From the NCBI RefSeq assembly GCF_014652515.1, contig NZ_BMYY01000012.1, positions 60,879 through 124,878 on the forward strand: a stretch of DNA of 64,000 bases, read 5' to 3'. Numbering within the stretch: position 1 is the stretch's first letter; each line of letters begins with the position of its first letter. This document shows positions 17,128-26,576 of this stretch, piece by piece. Source of the stretch: Bacterioplanes sanyensis (GTDB taxonomy: Bacteria > Pseudomonadota > Gammaproteobacteria > Pseudomonadales > Oceanobacteraceae). A program made the translations under genes and the position numbers. A model generated the notes under the pieces. That model was not told the DNA's origin. It did not search any database and worked only from the letters and a program-made list of their open reading frames with translations.

Positions 17128-17865
17128 TCAAGGCCGCAAGCTGATGTTTACTGTGGTGCCGGCGCCAAAAGAAAGGTTGCGAATGGTCACATCGCCCAGG
17201 TGGCTGTCTTGCATGCCTTGTACACGCACATTGCGAAATGACACTTCCTCAATGTTGGTTGGCAGTTTGACCTCCAGCGAGCCGTCGGTATTCATGACCG
17301 TGCGAGGCCCGTCGGCGTATTCAATGCCACGAATTTCCATTTCCGCATCAAACAAGTTGGAGATGGGCAGTGAGGTATTGAGCAGGGTTTCTAAGGTGGT
17401 GGTAGCAATGTCCTCATCGCTGGCATCCGGGTTGGCCGCAATGTCTTGCAGTCGGTCAATGTTGGCGAGAATGTCCGTCGCACCTTGTGCGGTCACGCCA
17501 CCCATTTCAGCTTCGGACAACGCTTGCATGCCGCCTTGTTGAAACGGCGAGCGTTTCACCTGCTGCTCGGCCACGGCCGGGCCTTCGTCTATCGCGGCAT
17601 TGGCGCTGCTGATAAAGGGCTGGAATGGCCCCAGCAACATGGCAGAAACGGCGGCTACTAAGCGATAGTTCGACTGCCGGCGCAAAGCGCGCTTCAGTTG
17701 GCGCTCGGTTAATACGCCCTGTGTGACCAGAATTTCACCCAGCCGGCCGCCGCCAGAGGCCTGGCGAGTCAGCGCATCATCCAGTTGCTGGCGGCTGATC
17801 AGGCCTTTGTGAATCAGCAGCGTGCCGAGACGCGAGCGCTGTTCAATCTGTTGACGTTTTTGCAT
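17128..17865 (-). CDS. MshEN-type N-terminal repeats, membrane segment and VTGQ-like exported domain
   Basis: A 245-residue protein with an unusual layout. Residues 12-58 contain two copies of the MshEN/GspE-N signature (RLGTLLIHKGLISRQQLDDAL and RLGEILVTQGVLTERQLKRAL, each about 20 residues). Next is a hydrophobic segment ending in SANA (about 68-91). Then comes a motif QALSEAEMGGVTAQG that resembles the N-terminal VTGQ motif of the operon at 42-55 kb, and a beta-rich tail. MshEN repeats bind c-di-GMP in some type II/IV machinery ATPases. Inference: a cytoplasmic signal-sensing end and an exported end of the VTGQ type. An A/C-rich leader (GATAACAACAACAAG) lies about 20 bp upstream of the start. 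Confidence 0.6.
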   Translation of the reverse strand: MQKRQQIEQRSRLGTLLIHKGLISRQQLDDALTRQASGGGRLGEILVTQGVLTERQLKRALRRQSNYRLVAAVSAMLLGPFQPFISSANAAIDEGPAVAEQQVKRSPFQQGGMQALSEAEMGGVTAQGATDILANIDRLQDIAANPDASDEDIATTTLETLLNTSLPISNLFDAEMEIRGIEYADGPRTVMNTDGSLEVKLPTNIEEVSFRNVRVQGMQDSHLGDVTIRNLSFGAGTTVNISLRP

Positions 17866-19251
<1,386 letters not shown>

Positions 19252-19270
19252 GGCCATTAGGCCCACGCTG

Positions 19271-19298
19271 AAGCCCTTGCATCGCAAGGGCTTTTTTA
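19271..19298 (+). terminator. Rho-independent terminator of trxB
   Basis: Stem AAGCCCTTGC / GCAAGGGCTT with a short AT loop and six T, 19 bp after the trxB stop. It touches the stop of the convergent M48 gene. Confidence 0.93.
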
Positions 19299-20078
19299 AT
19301 TGAGCTGCAGCGTTTTGCTCAACGGCGTTAACTCGCCATTGCCTGGTTGGCTTTCAATATGCGCCAGACGCTCGCTGGTCAGTGGGTGGGTCTGCATAAA
19401 CTGCTGCCAGTGGCTTTCGTCTTCTTCCAATACATGCCGGAAAAACTCCTCTGCCCCACGGCTGTGGCCATACACGGCTTGCAGGCGTTGCAGGGCGTAG
19501 CCGTCGGCTGCGCGCTCCATATCGCGGTTAAACGACAGCAGCGTCAGCATGGAGGAGTGTTGGCCCACCCAGCTGCCAACGTCATTGGCGCCTAACAGTC
19601 CAAAGATGACGCCAAAGGATAATTGCTCTAACAGCAAGGTCATGGGGTGGCGCAGTTGTACATGGGCATATTCGTGCGCCAACACCATGGCCAGGCCATT
19701 TTCTGATTGCACTGCCTCTAATAGGCCTTGGGTCACGAAGATGTGTCCGCCTAAGGTGGCGAAGGCATTGGGAGCCGCTTCGTCTGCCAAATAATGCACT
19801 TGAACGGGCAGGGCGCTCTCTGGCAACAGCTTGCTCATCAGCTGTTGCAGCTCCACTTCGATAGCATCATCGCTCTGCTGGGCGTCGACCCAGCCGCTTT
19901 CCCAGCTGTAGGGAATGCGTGGTGCCAGCCAGGTGGCGCTGGCGGCTAACAGCCAGGTCAGTAGCGCCATGATGGCAGCCACGCCCAGCACCAGAATAAA
20001 GAAGTCTTTTAGCGGATGCTCATGGGCGTTGTTGATGGAATCCGGCAGAATCGGATTCTCCGCTGGGCGCCTATCCAT
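19296..20078 (-). CDS. M48-family membrane metallopeptidase
   Basis: A 260-residue M48 zinc peptidase. A membrane segment (about 25-52) precedes the catalytic domain. HEYAH is at 135-139 and the third zinc ligand is Glu188 in the ERAAD motif. The LGGHIFVTQGLL strand and the THPLTSERLAHIE C-terminal block are typical of the BepA/LoiP/YcaL-like group without TPRs. It probably degrades misfolded envelope proteins. Its ATG overlaps the stop of the upstream YbjQ-like gene (TGATG), so translation is coupled. Confidence 0.9.
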   Translation of the reverse strand: MDRRPAENPILPDSINNAHEHPLKDFFILVLGVAAIMALLTWLLAASATWLAPRIPYSWESGWVDAQQSDDAIEVELQQLMSKLLPESALPVQVHYLADEAAPNAFATLGGHIFVTQGLLEAVQSENGLAMVLAHEYAHVQLRHPMTLLLEQLSFGVIFGLLGANDVGSWVGQHSSMLTLLSFNRDMERAADGYALQRLQAVYGHSRGAEEFFRHVLEEDESHWQQFMQTHPLTSERLAHIESQPGNGELTPLSKTLQLN

Positions 20079-20566
20079 CAGGCTGTGCGCTCGGCATTGG
20101 CAATGCGCTCGGCGCGCATATCGGGCGTGGGCAGCAGTGCCGTGCCGTAGGCCAACACCTCTACCGAGCCCAAGGCGTTGCCGGCATTCTGGCTGATGCG
20201 TGAGGTTTCAAATTTGAGGTTGTAGATGGCATCGGCACCATGGCGTTTAGCGTCTTCTTGCATACGCAATACGGCTTCACGGCGAGCGCGATCGAGCAGA
20301 GTTTCATAAGCACCAACGCGGCCACCAAATAAGGTGCGCAAGCCTGCGGCCACGGTTTTAAAATAGTCGACAGAAATCACCACACTGCCCATGACCAAAG
20401 TGCTGTCATGGCGGGCAAAGTCGATGGGCGGTATGCGCTGCGGCATGACCAATAGGCGTCGGTAGGCTTTTTCGCGTTTATGAATACGGCGGTAGTGACG
20501 GGATTCGGCCATGCGGCCAAAAAAGTAGCCCAGTGCTAGCAGCACCAGAAAGACGATCAGCTCCAT
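20078..20566 (-). CDS. Membrane-anchored YbjQ-family protein
   Basis: A 162-residue protein with an N-terminal membrane segment (about 3-17) followed by a YbjQ/UPF0145 domain (about 45-150). The family's GSVVISVDYFKTVAAGLRTLFGG core and the GADAIYNLKFETS segment are present. YbjQ proteins form small pentamer-like rings; their function is not established. It overlaps its neighbours by one base on each side (TAATG and TGATG). The anchored form next to a soluble paralogue and an M48 peptidase suggests a shared envelope role, which is inference. Confidence 0.85.
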   Translation of the reverse strand: MELIVFLVLLALGYFFGRMAESRHYRRIHKREKAYRRLLVMPQRIPPIDFARHDSTLVMGSVVISVDYFKTVAAGLRTLFGGRVGAYETLLDRARREAVLRMQEDAKRHGADAIYNLKFETSRISQNAGNALGSVEVLAYGTALLPTPDMRAERIANAERTA

Positions 20567-20886
20567 TAGCGATCCTCCACCACCACCGCGGTGCCGTAGA
20601 CAAAGATTTCCGAGGCGCCGGCGGCAATCGACGAGGTCGAAAAGCGCACATTGATCACGGCATTGGCGCCCAACGCTTCGGCTTGGCGCTGTAAGCGCTC
20701 CATCGACTCTTCACGCGAATCGTGCAGCAACTCGGTGTAGCCTTTGAGCTCGCCACCAAAGATGTTTTTTAAGCCCGCCATAATGTCGCGACCTGCGTGC
20801 TTAGCACGTACGGTGCTGCCCTGTACCAGGCCCAGATGGCGAACGATTTTTTTGCCCGGCACCACTTCCATATTGCTGATCAGCAT
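20566..20886 (-). CDS. YbjQ/UPF0145 family protein
   Basis: A 106-residue protein, the standard YbjQ size. Family blocks: VPGKKIVRHLGLVQGSTVRAKH, RDIMAGLKNIFGGELKGYTELL (both partial) and GANAVINVRFSTS. The ATG at 20886 was chosen because the family starts at MLISNMEVVPG and a GAGAG site lies upstream. It is the first gene of a tightly coupled three-gene operon with the anchored paralogue and the M48 peptidase. Confidence 0.9.
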   Translation of the reverse strand: MLISNMEVVPGKKIVRHLGLVQGSTVRAKHAGRDIMAGLKNIFGGELKGYTELLHDSREESMERLQRQAEALGANAVINVRFSTSSIAAGASEIFVYGTAVVVEDR

Positions 20887-20963
20887 GGGGAAACTCTCAA
20901 AGAATAAGCACAATAGAAAGTTCAACATACCAGCGCCGGTGCGGCGCGCCAAGCAAGCAAGTC

Positions 20964-20995
20964 ACAAAAAAGCCCCGCAGAGCGGGGCTTTTTCA
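20964..20995 (-). terminator. Rho-independent terminator of fadE
   Basis: Stem AGCCCCGC / GCGGGGCT with a short loop. On the minus strand the stem is followed by six T. It lies about 40 bp after the fadE stop. Confidence 0.9.
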
Positions 20996-21035
20996 CAGCG
21001 CTAGGGCGCCGAGTTATCCAGAGGTGCCCTGGTTT

Positions 21036-23537
21036 TTACTCATCGGCGGTGGCGGCTGCGCCAGTATCCGCTTTGGGTTTGCGGCTGGTTTTCTTGGTCG
21101 CGGTAGCATCATGCTTGATGGCGACTGGACCAAAGTGCTCCAGCGGGAAGTCGTCGACGTTGATCATGTCCAGCACGTCCTTCTCGAACGCCAGCATGAA
21201 GTCGGCTTCTTCTTGGCTGAGCACACCCAGCTCAACACCATCGGTGATACGACCTTCGATGGTGAGGTTGGCTTCATCGTATTTGCCGGCCTTCAGGGCA
21301 TCGCCAATCTTCTTGTAGATAGGCTCTGCCTGATCAGCACGGGCCAACAGTGAATCGTATTTGGCCAATGGATTTTTGCCGTTGTCTCCGCGGTAAATGC
21401 CATCGATCAGACGCTCACGGGTGCTGGTCGCGGCGGTGGTGAGCTCAACGATTTTAGCGATGGTTTTATCTGCTGGCTGGCGTGCACGACGACCCAGTGG
21501 CAGGGTCAAAGCGCGCAGCGCCCAGCCCACTGGGCGCATGGGCAGGTTCTTGGCGACGCCGTCTAGGGCGGCTTCAAACTCAGAGAACAGTTTGGCCATG
21601 GCGTACTCCACCAGCACCAAGTCTTCCTGATTGCGACCTTGGTCTTCCCAATGCTTGAGGGTCAATGATGCCAAATACAGCTTCGACAGCATGTCCGCCA
21701 GGCGTGCTGAGATCAGCTCGCGGAACTTCAACTCACCGCCCAATGAGAACATGCACATGTCGACCGACAGAGCAAAGCTGGCGGCATAGCGGTTGATCTG
21801 CTGGTAGTACTTCTTGGTTGGGCCAGTCGCCGGTACCGAAGTAAAGGCGGCATTGCTCAAACTCAGCAGCAACGAGCGCGACAGGTTAGAGAAGATAAAG
21901 CCAAAGTGGCTAAACAGCGCTTTATCAAAGGCTTTTAAGTCGTCGCTGGCCGCGGCTTCCATTTCTGGCAGCACATACGGATGGCAGCGAATCGCACCCT
22001 GACCAAAGGTAATCATGGAGCGGGTCAGAATGTTGGCCCCTTCTACGGTGATGGCGACGGGTACCGAGGTGTAACCGCTCTCGATGTAGTTGCCCGGACC
22101 TTGGATGATGGCTTTGCCGCCGTGAATGTCCATGCTGTCGAGGGCAATTTGGCGCGCCGCTTCGGTCAGGTTGTACTTCAAGATGGCCGACGGTACCGAC
22201 GGTTTTTCACCTTGGTCGATGGCGATGGCGGTAATGCGCGAGGCGGCCGCCGAGATGTAAGCGTTGCCAGCGATGCGGGCGATGGAGTCCTGCACGCCTT
22301 CGAGCTTGGCAATCGGCACACCGAATTGGCGGCGAATGCGTGCGTATGCACCGGCCGCGGCGATGCCGTATTTGCCACCACCGGCGCCAGAGGAAGGCAG
22401 GGTAATGCAGCGTCCTACCGACAAGCACTCAACCAGCATGCGCCAACCTTTACCGGCGTTGTCGGCGCCACCGATGATGAACTCCAACGGAATAAACACG
22501 TCTTTACCGACAATGGGGCCGTTCATAAACGGCGAGCCAACCGGCTTGTGACGATTACCGATTTCCATGCCTTTCAGGTGGCGAGGCAGCAGGGCGACGG
22601 TGATGCCGATGTCGTAGTCATCGCCGAGCAACTTCTCTGGGTCAAACATGCGAAAGGCCAGGCCTACCACAGTCGCTACCGGCGCTAGGGTAATGTAGCG
22701 CTTAGAGAAGTTGAGCTTGATGCCCACCACTTCTTTGCCTTCCCACTCGCCTTTGCACACCACACCGGTGTCTGGCAGCGAGGTCGCATCTGAGCCTGCG
22801 CGCGGGCCGGTGAGGCCAAAGCAAGGGATTTCACGGCCATCGGCCAGGCGCGGCAGGTAATGATCTTTTTGCTCTTGGGTGCCGTATTTCAGCAGCAGCT
22901 CGCCTGGGCCTAAGGAGTTGGGCACACCGACGGTCGAGAACACGGCGCTCGACAGGCCAGAGATTTTCTGCAGTACCGCCGCTTGTGCTTGAGCCGAAAA
23001 GCCCAAACCGCCGTACTCTTTGGGAATAATCATGGAGAAGAAGCGCTCGTTCTTGAGGTAGTCCCACACTTCTTTCGACATATCGCCGTTTTGGCTGATT
23101 TCCCACTCGTCGACCATGGAGCATAGAGTTTCTACCTGGTTATCGAGGAACGCCTGCTCTTCGGCTGACAGGGTTGGATTGGGGTGATTGGTCAGCTTGT
23201 GCCAATCAGGCTTGCCTGCGAACAGCTCGCCATCCCACCAGACAGTACCGGCTTCGAGGGCGGTTTTTTCTGTGTCCGACATCTGCGGTAGCAGTTTTTT
23301 ATAAATGGCAAAGATCGGGCGAGTGACTGTGTTGGCGCGGAACTGATCCAAGCTCAGCACGCCAAAACCGGCGGCCAGCAGCACGCTCAACAGTTTAATA
23401 ACGCCAGGTGCGCCGCCAATAAAGGCCACCACGGTTAAAACCGCCATGCCTATGGCCGCGGTGCGTAAGCCGCTGCGCTTGTAAGCCAGACCCAGCAGGG
23501 TGCCTAACAGCACCAAAATCCAGATACCGGTCGACAT
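21036..23537 (-). CDS. fadE: Acyl-CoA dehydrogenase FadE
   Basis: An 833-residue FadE-type acyl-CoA dehydrogenase, close to the E. coli length (814). The N-terminus has a short hydrophobic segment (about 3-45). The dehydrogenase core follows, with PKEYGGLGFSAQAQAAV, CFGLTGPRAGSDA and the GGGKYGIAAAGAYARIRRQFGVPIAKLEGVQ region (seen as separate blocks), and a long C-terminal domain. It catalyses the first FAD-dependent step of fatty-acid beta-oxidation. The tail ends in a Lys/Ala-rich stretch. The ATG at 23537 was chosen over a TTG five codons earlier. It is a single gene with its own terminator. Confidence 0.95.
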   Translation of the reverse strand: MSTGIWILVLLGTLLGLAYKRSGLRTAAIGMAVLTVVAFIGGAPGVIKLLSVLLAAGFGVLSLDQFRANTVTRPIFAIYKKLLPQMSDTEKTALEAGTVWWDGELFAGKPDWHKLTNHPNPTLSAEEQAFLDNQVETLCSMVDEWEISQNGDMSKEVWDYLKNERFFSMIIPKEYGGLGFSAQAQAAVLQKISGLSSAVFSTVGVPNSLGPGELLLKYGTQEQKDHYLPRLADGREIPCFGLTGPRAGSDATSLPDTGVVCKGEWEGKEVVGIKLNFSKRYITLAPVATVVGLAFRMFDPEKLLGDDYDIGITVALLPRHLKGMEIGNRHKPVGSPFMNGPIVGKDVFIPLEFIIGGADNAGKGWRMLVECLSVGRCITLPSSGAGGGKYGIAAAGAYARIRRQFGVPIAKLEGVQDSIARIAGNAYISAAASRITAIAIDQGEKPSVPSAILKYNLTEAARQIALDSMDIHGGKAIIQGPGNYIESGYTSVPVAITVEGANILTRSMITFGQGAIRCHPYVLPEMEAAASDDLKAFDKALFSHFGFIFSNLSRSLLLSLSNAAFTSVPATGPTKKYYQQINRYAASFALSVDMCMFSLGGELKFRELISARLADMLSKLYLASLTLKHWEDQGRNQEDLVLVEYAMAKLFSEFEAALDGVAKNLPMRPVGWALRALTLPLGRRARQPADKTIAKIVELTTAATSTRERLIDGIYRGDNGKNPLAKYDSLLARADQAEPIYKKIGDALKAGKYDEANLTIEGRITDGVELGVLSQEEADFMLAFEKDVLDMINVDDFPLEHFGPVAIKHDATATKKTSRKPKADTGAAATADE

Positions 23538-23972
23538 AAGTGAGTACCTCAAGGTTAGTTAGAATGGGTGTGCGTTCGACAGGCCGATGTTCACTGCCGA
23601 CATCACTATGGTTGATTGTAAACGCCCGTTTGAAATTGGCGCAAATGCCTTGTGTGGCGGCGCTTCGGCCTATTGAAGCAAAGCTGGAAAGAGTAGGGCG
23701 GGTTTGTGGATTCATTGCTGAGTTAGTTTCATGAACATTTGATCTGGAGCCGCTCTCCCTAACAGCGTTGTCTCACTTCCGCACTGCCTTGCTTAGCGCT
23801 ATTTCGAACTCGTTAGAGCGCCTAAAACGCCAGCCAGTGAGCATTGCTTGATTATCACGGGTTGGGCTACGTATGCTGGCAGTCAGTTGACTTGCCACGC
23901 TATATATCAAAAGCAGCGAATGGCATGGGATGAACTAGACTTGTTGGGAATAACTGCGCTGGGAACCCTTTT
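23538..23972. other. Divergent intergenic region, no gene seen
   Basis: About 435 bp between fadE and the motor-like operon. It should hold both promoters. I see no strong inverted repeat, no terminator and no small gene. Confidence 0.5.
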
Positions 23973-25205
23973 ATGACGGCCCAATTTTCGGCTTGGACCC
24001 TCGCCCTGATGGCGTTGATCACAGCGTTAACGCTGTACTTTCACCTCTTTCGCTACTCCACTCGCACTGCGGAAATCGCGCCCAATATTCTCACCAGCAT
24101 CGGTATTTTCGGTACCTTTCTGGGGGTGGCGCTGGGGTTGTGGCATTTCGACACCGCCGATATTCAAGGCAGTGTGCCGAAATTAATGGACGGTTTGAAA
24201 ACGGCGTTTTGGTCGTCGATTGTGGGTCTGCTCGGTGCGCTGACGCTGAAAATCCGCCACGCCTTGAGTCAAACCCGCAGTGCTGAGCAGTCCAGTGCAC
24301 GCCTGGCCAGCATTGATGATCTGGATGCATCTCTCAAACAGTTGAGCCAGCAACTGCACAGTGACACCAGTTTGCCGCAACAGCTCAGTCATCAGCATGA
24401 CGCCATGTTGGGCCAGTTAGATCGCATTGCCAACAGCCTAGAGACCTACCAAGAGCGCATGGCCGAAGCCAACGCCAAGGCGTTGATTCAGGCCATCGAA
24501 ACCGTGATGCGCGAATTCAATACCAAGATCAACGAGCAGTATGGCGATAACTTTAAGCGTTTAAATGAATCTGTTATCGCCATGCTGGCCTGGCAAAAGC
24601 AATATAAGCAGCAGCTGAGCGAGCTGATTACCGAGCAAGAGCGCACCGCTGCCAGCATGGCCGAGGCCAGCGAAGCATTTGAATACATGGTGCGCCATGC
24701 CAATGCCTTTAACGGTATTTCTGAATCCTTGCAGGACTTGCTCAACGGCCTGGAGGCCCAGCGCGAAAACTTGCAGGCGCAACTCGGCTCGCTGGCGGAT
24801 ATGGTCAACAGTGCCACCGACGGCCTGCCGCGCTTAGAAGAGCGAGTGTTGGCGCTCACCCAAGGCATGGCGGATGCCCTGCAGTCGCAGCAGCGTTGGG
24901 CGGTGGAAGAGCTGGGCAAATTGCAACGTAATGTTGAAGAGCAATTACAGCAGCAAATGAGCAGCAGTCAGCAGCAACTGGAGGCGCAACAACAGCAAAG
25001 TTTGCAGCAATTGCAGCGCCTCGGTGAGCGCGTCGAGCGGCAAATGACGGTATTGGATGAAGGCATGGAAGAAGAACTCAACCGCGCCCTAAAATCCTTT
25101 GGTATGCAGCTAACAGCGCTGTCAGAGAAGTTTGTAAGTGATTACACACCGCTCACCAAGCGCTTGCAGAAGTTAGTGAAAATGGCCGAGCACATCGATG
25201 AATAG
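23973..25205 (+). CDS. ZorA/MotA/TolQ-like ion-channel subunit with coiled-coil tail
   Basis: A 410-residue inner-membrane protein. There are three membrane segments: about 7-25, 35-57 (PNILTSIGIFGTFLGVALGL) and 68-90 (LKTAFWSSIVGLLGAL). The second and third match the ZorA-type MotA/TolQ/ExbB core. The rest (about 95-400) is an almost unbroken, Gln/Glu-rich coiled coil. This is the layout of ZorA, the stator-tail protein of the Zorya anti-phage system, though shorter than typical ZorA. It overlaps the ZorB-like gene by 8 bp. No ZorC, ZorD or ZorE gene is near, so a defence role is not shown; a novel cellular motor is equally possible. Confidence 0.8.
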   Translation: MTAQFSAWTLALMALITALTLYFHLFRYSTRTAEIAPNILTSIGIFGTFLGVALGLWHFDTADIQGSVPKLMDGLKTAFWSSIVGLLGALTLKIRHALSQTRSAEQSSARLASIDDLDASLKQLSQQLHSDTSLPQQLSHQHDAMLGQLDRIANSLETYQERMAEANAKALIQAIETVMREFNTKINEQYGDNFKRLNESVIAMLAWQKQYKQQLSELITEQERTAASMAEASEAFEYMVRHANAFNGISESLQDLLNGLEAQRENLQAQLGSLADMVNSATDGLPRLEERVLALTQGMADALQSQQRWAVEELGKLQRNVEEQLQQQMSSSQQQLEAQQQQSLQQLQRLGERVERQMTVLDEGMEEELNRALKSFGMQLTALSEKFVSDYTPLTKRLQKLVKMAEHIDE

Positions 25206-25908
25206 TCACGAGCTGGAGCGTCCACCGGAGCAAGAGGGCCATTGGGTTGCCGTGTCAGACCTGATGGCAGGTTTGATGATGGTGTTTATGCTGATTTCGG
25301 TGGTGTTTATGATCAACGTCGAAATTGAGCGCAACAAAGTCCGTGATGTGGCGATTCTGTATGATCGTTTACGTACCCAGCTGTACGAAGATTTAAATAC
25401 GGAGTTTGCGCCCGATATGGCGCGCTGGGGCGCTGAGTTGGATAAAGACCTGGCCTTTCGCTTTAACAATACCGACGTCTTGTTCGATCGCGGCGAGGCA
25501 GAGTTAAAGCCAGAGTTTCAAGCCATTTTGGCGGATTTCTTCCCGCGCTATGTGCGCATCATTACCCAGCCGCAATACCGCGAAGACATACTGGAAGTCC
25601 GCATTGAAGGCCATACCTCCAGCGCTTGGTTTGGCGCCGACAGCGCCGAAGAAGCCTACATTCGCAATATGGATTTATCGCAAGAGCGCACTCGCTCGAC
25701 CTTGGCTTTTTTATTGGGGTTAGAGCCAGTGGCGCAAGATAAGCAGTGGCTGATCTCGCATTTAACCGCCAACGGGCTGTCGTCAGCCAAAGTGGTGCGC
25801 AATGACGCGGGTGAAGAAAACGAAGACCGTTCACGACGAGTGGAGTTTCGTGTGCGTACCGATGCCGAAGGGCGCATTGCCACCATTCTTGAAGAGGTCT
25901 TGCCATGA
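25198..25908 (+). CDS. ZorB/MotB-like OmpA-domain protein
   Basis: A 236-residue protein. A short cytoplasmic start is followed by one membrane helix (about 20-40, SDLMAGLMMVFMLISVVFM). Asp21 sits where MotB, ExbD and ZorB have the proton- or sodium-binding Asp. The periplasmic part is an OmpA-type peptidoglycan-binding domain (about 90-230) with IEGHTSS, LSQERTRS and the DRSRRVEFRV end. It should pair with the preceding channel subunit as a 5:2 ion-driven rotary unit anchored to the cell wall. It overlaps both neighbours (8 bp and 4 bp), so the three proteins are made together. Confidence 0.85.
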   Translation: MNSHELERPPEQEGHWVAVSDLMAGLMMVFMLISVVFMINVEIERNKVRDVAILYDRLRTQLYEDLNTEFAPDMARWGAELDKDLAFRFNNTDVLFDRGEAELKPEFQAILADFFPRYVRIITQPQYREDILEVRIEGHTSSAWFGADSAEEAYIRNMDLSQERTRSTLAFLLGLEPVAQDKQWLISHLTANGLSSAKVVRNDAGEENEDRSRRVEFRVRTDAEGRIATILEEVLP

Positions 25909-26378
25909 AGTTGATCGATTTCTTGCAAGACTCTCAGCTCAATTTATTGCGCCGCCAAATGGGCACCGACGATTATGGCAACTTTCAATTATTCGATCCG
26001 CAGCGTCAGTTAACATACGCCGAGCGCGAAGCATTAGAACAGGGCGAGTTGCATATCAGTGCCAGTTTGACCCGTGCGTTGCGTGATAAAACTTTGGCAC
26101 TGAAAAACTCACGTATTTGGTTATTAAACGACAATGCACTGCATTTGGCGCATTGCCATCAGGTGCAGCACATTCGCAATTTGGGCCAAGCCGTACGCTG
26201 CGGCACCCATGACTGGCCGCACGGTGAGCTGTGCCTCGATTGCCTAGCATTGCTAAATTATCGTGGGCTGGATGCACGGCGAGCAAGAAGGGCAGAGTTT
26301 TGTGATCCTATTGTTCAGCAGTTCAGCTTGCAGGAATTTCAGCAGCTGTATCCTTTCTATCCGCTTGAAGGTTCCTAA
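25905..26378 (+). CDS. Cys/His-rich protein co-encoded with the motor pair
   Basis: A 157-residue soluble protein that I cannot place in a family. The central part holds closely spaced His and Cys residues: HCHQVQH near 84-90, then RCGTHDWPHGELCLDCLA at about 97-114. This could be a zinc site. The gene overlaps the OmpA-domain gene by 4 bp (ATGA), so it very likely works with the motor. No signal peptide or membrane segment is seen, so it is probably cytoplasmic, where the coiled-coil tail of the channel subunit would also be. It does not resemble ZorC, ZorD or ZorE. Confidence 0.65.
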   Translation: MKLIDFLQDSQLNLLRRQMGTDDYGNFQLFDPQRQLTYAEREALEQGELHISASLTRALRDKTLALKNSRIWLLNDNALHLAHCHQVQHIRNLGQAVRCGTHDWPHGELCLDCLALLNYRGLDARRARRAEFCDPIVQQFSLQEFQQLYPFYPLEGS

Positions 26379-26576
26379 ACCGACTTACCGCAGGATGTAA
26401 CGACGGTTCTCATCGACCAACAGTTTTTCTACTCAGTATTGGCGGTTGCCCACCAGTTAGCATAGTATTTTCGGCCTTTGTAAAAAAACACCGAATATCG
26501 CGTTGATTTTACGTATTTTTTCGCATGGTCGTGCGTGTTTTTTCGGGCGTGATAAGAAATAAAAGCGAGGAAAACT

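Noticed and set aside
21981..22688. 235-codon open frame on the plus strand
   Set aside because: It lies entirely antisense within fadE, has no family features and reflects codon bias of the real gene.
23973..26378. Calling a complete Zorya defence system
   Set aside because: Only ZorA- and ZorB-like proteins are present; the third protein does not look like ZorC, ZorD or ZorE, and no other defence gene is next to it.
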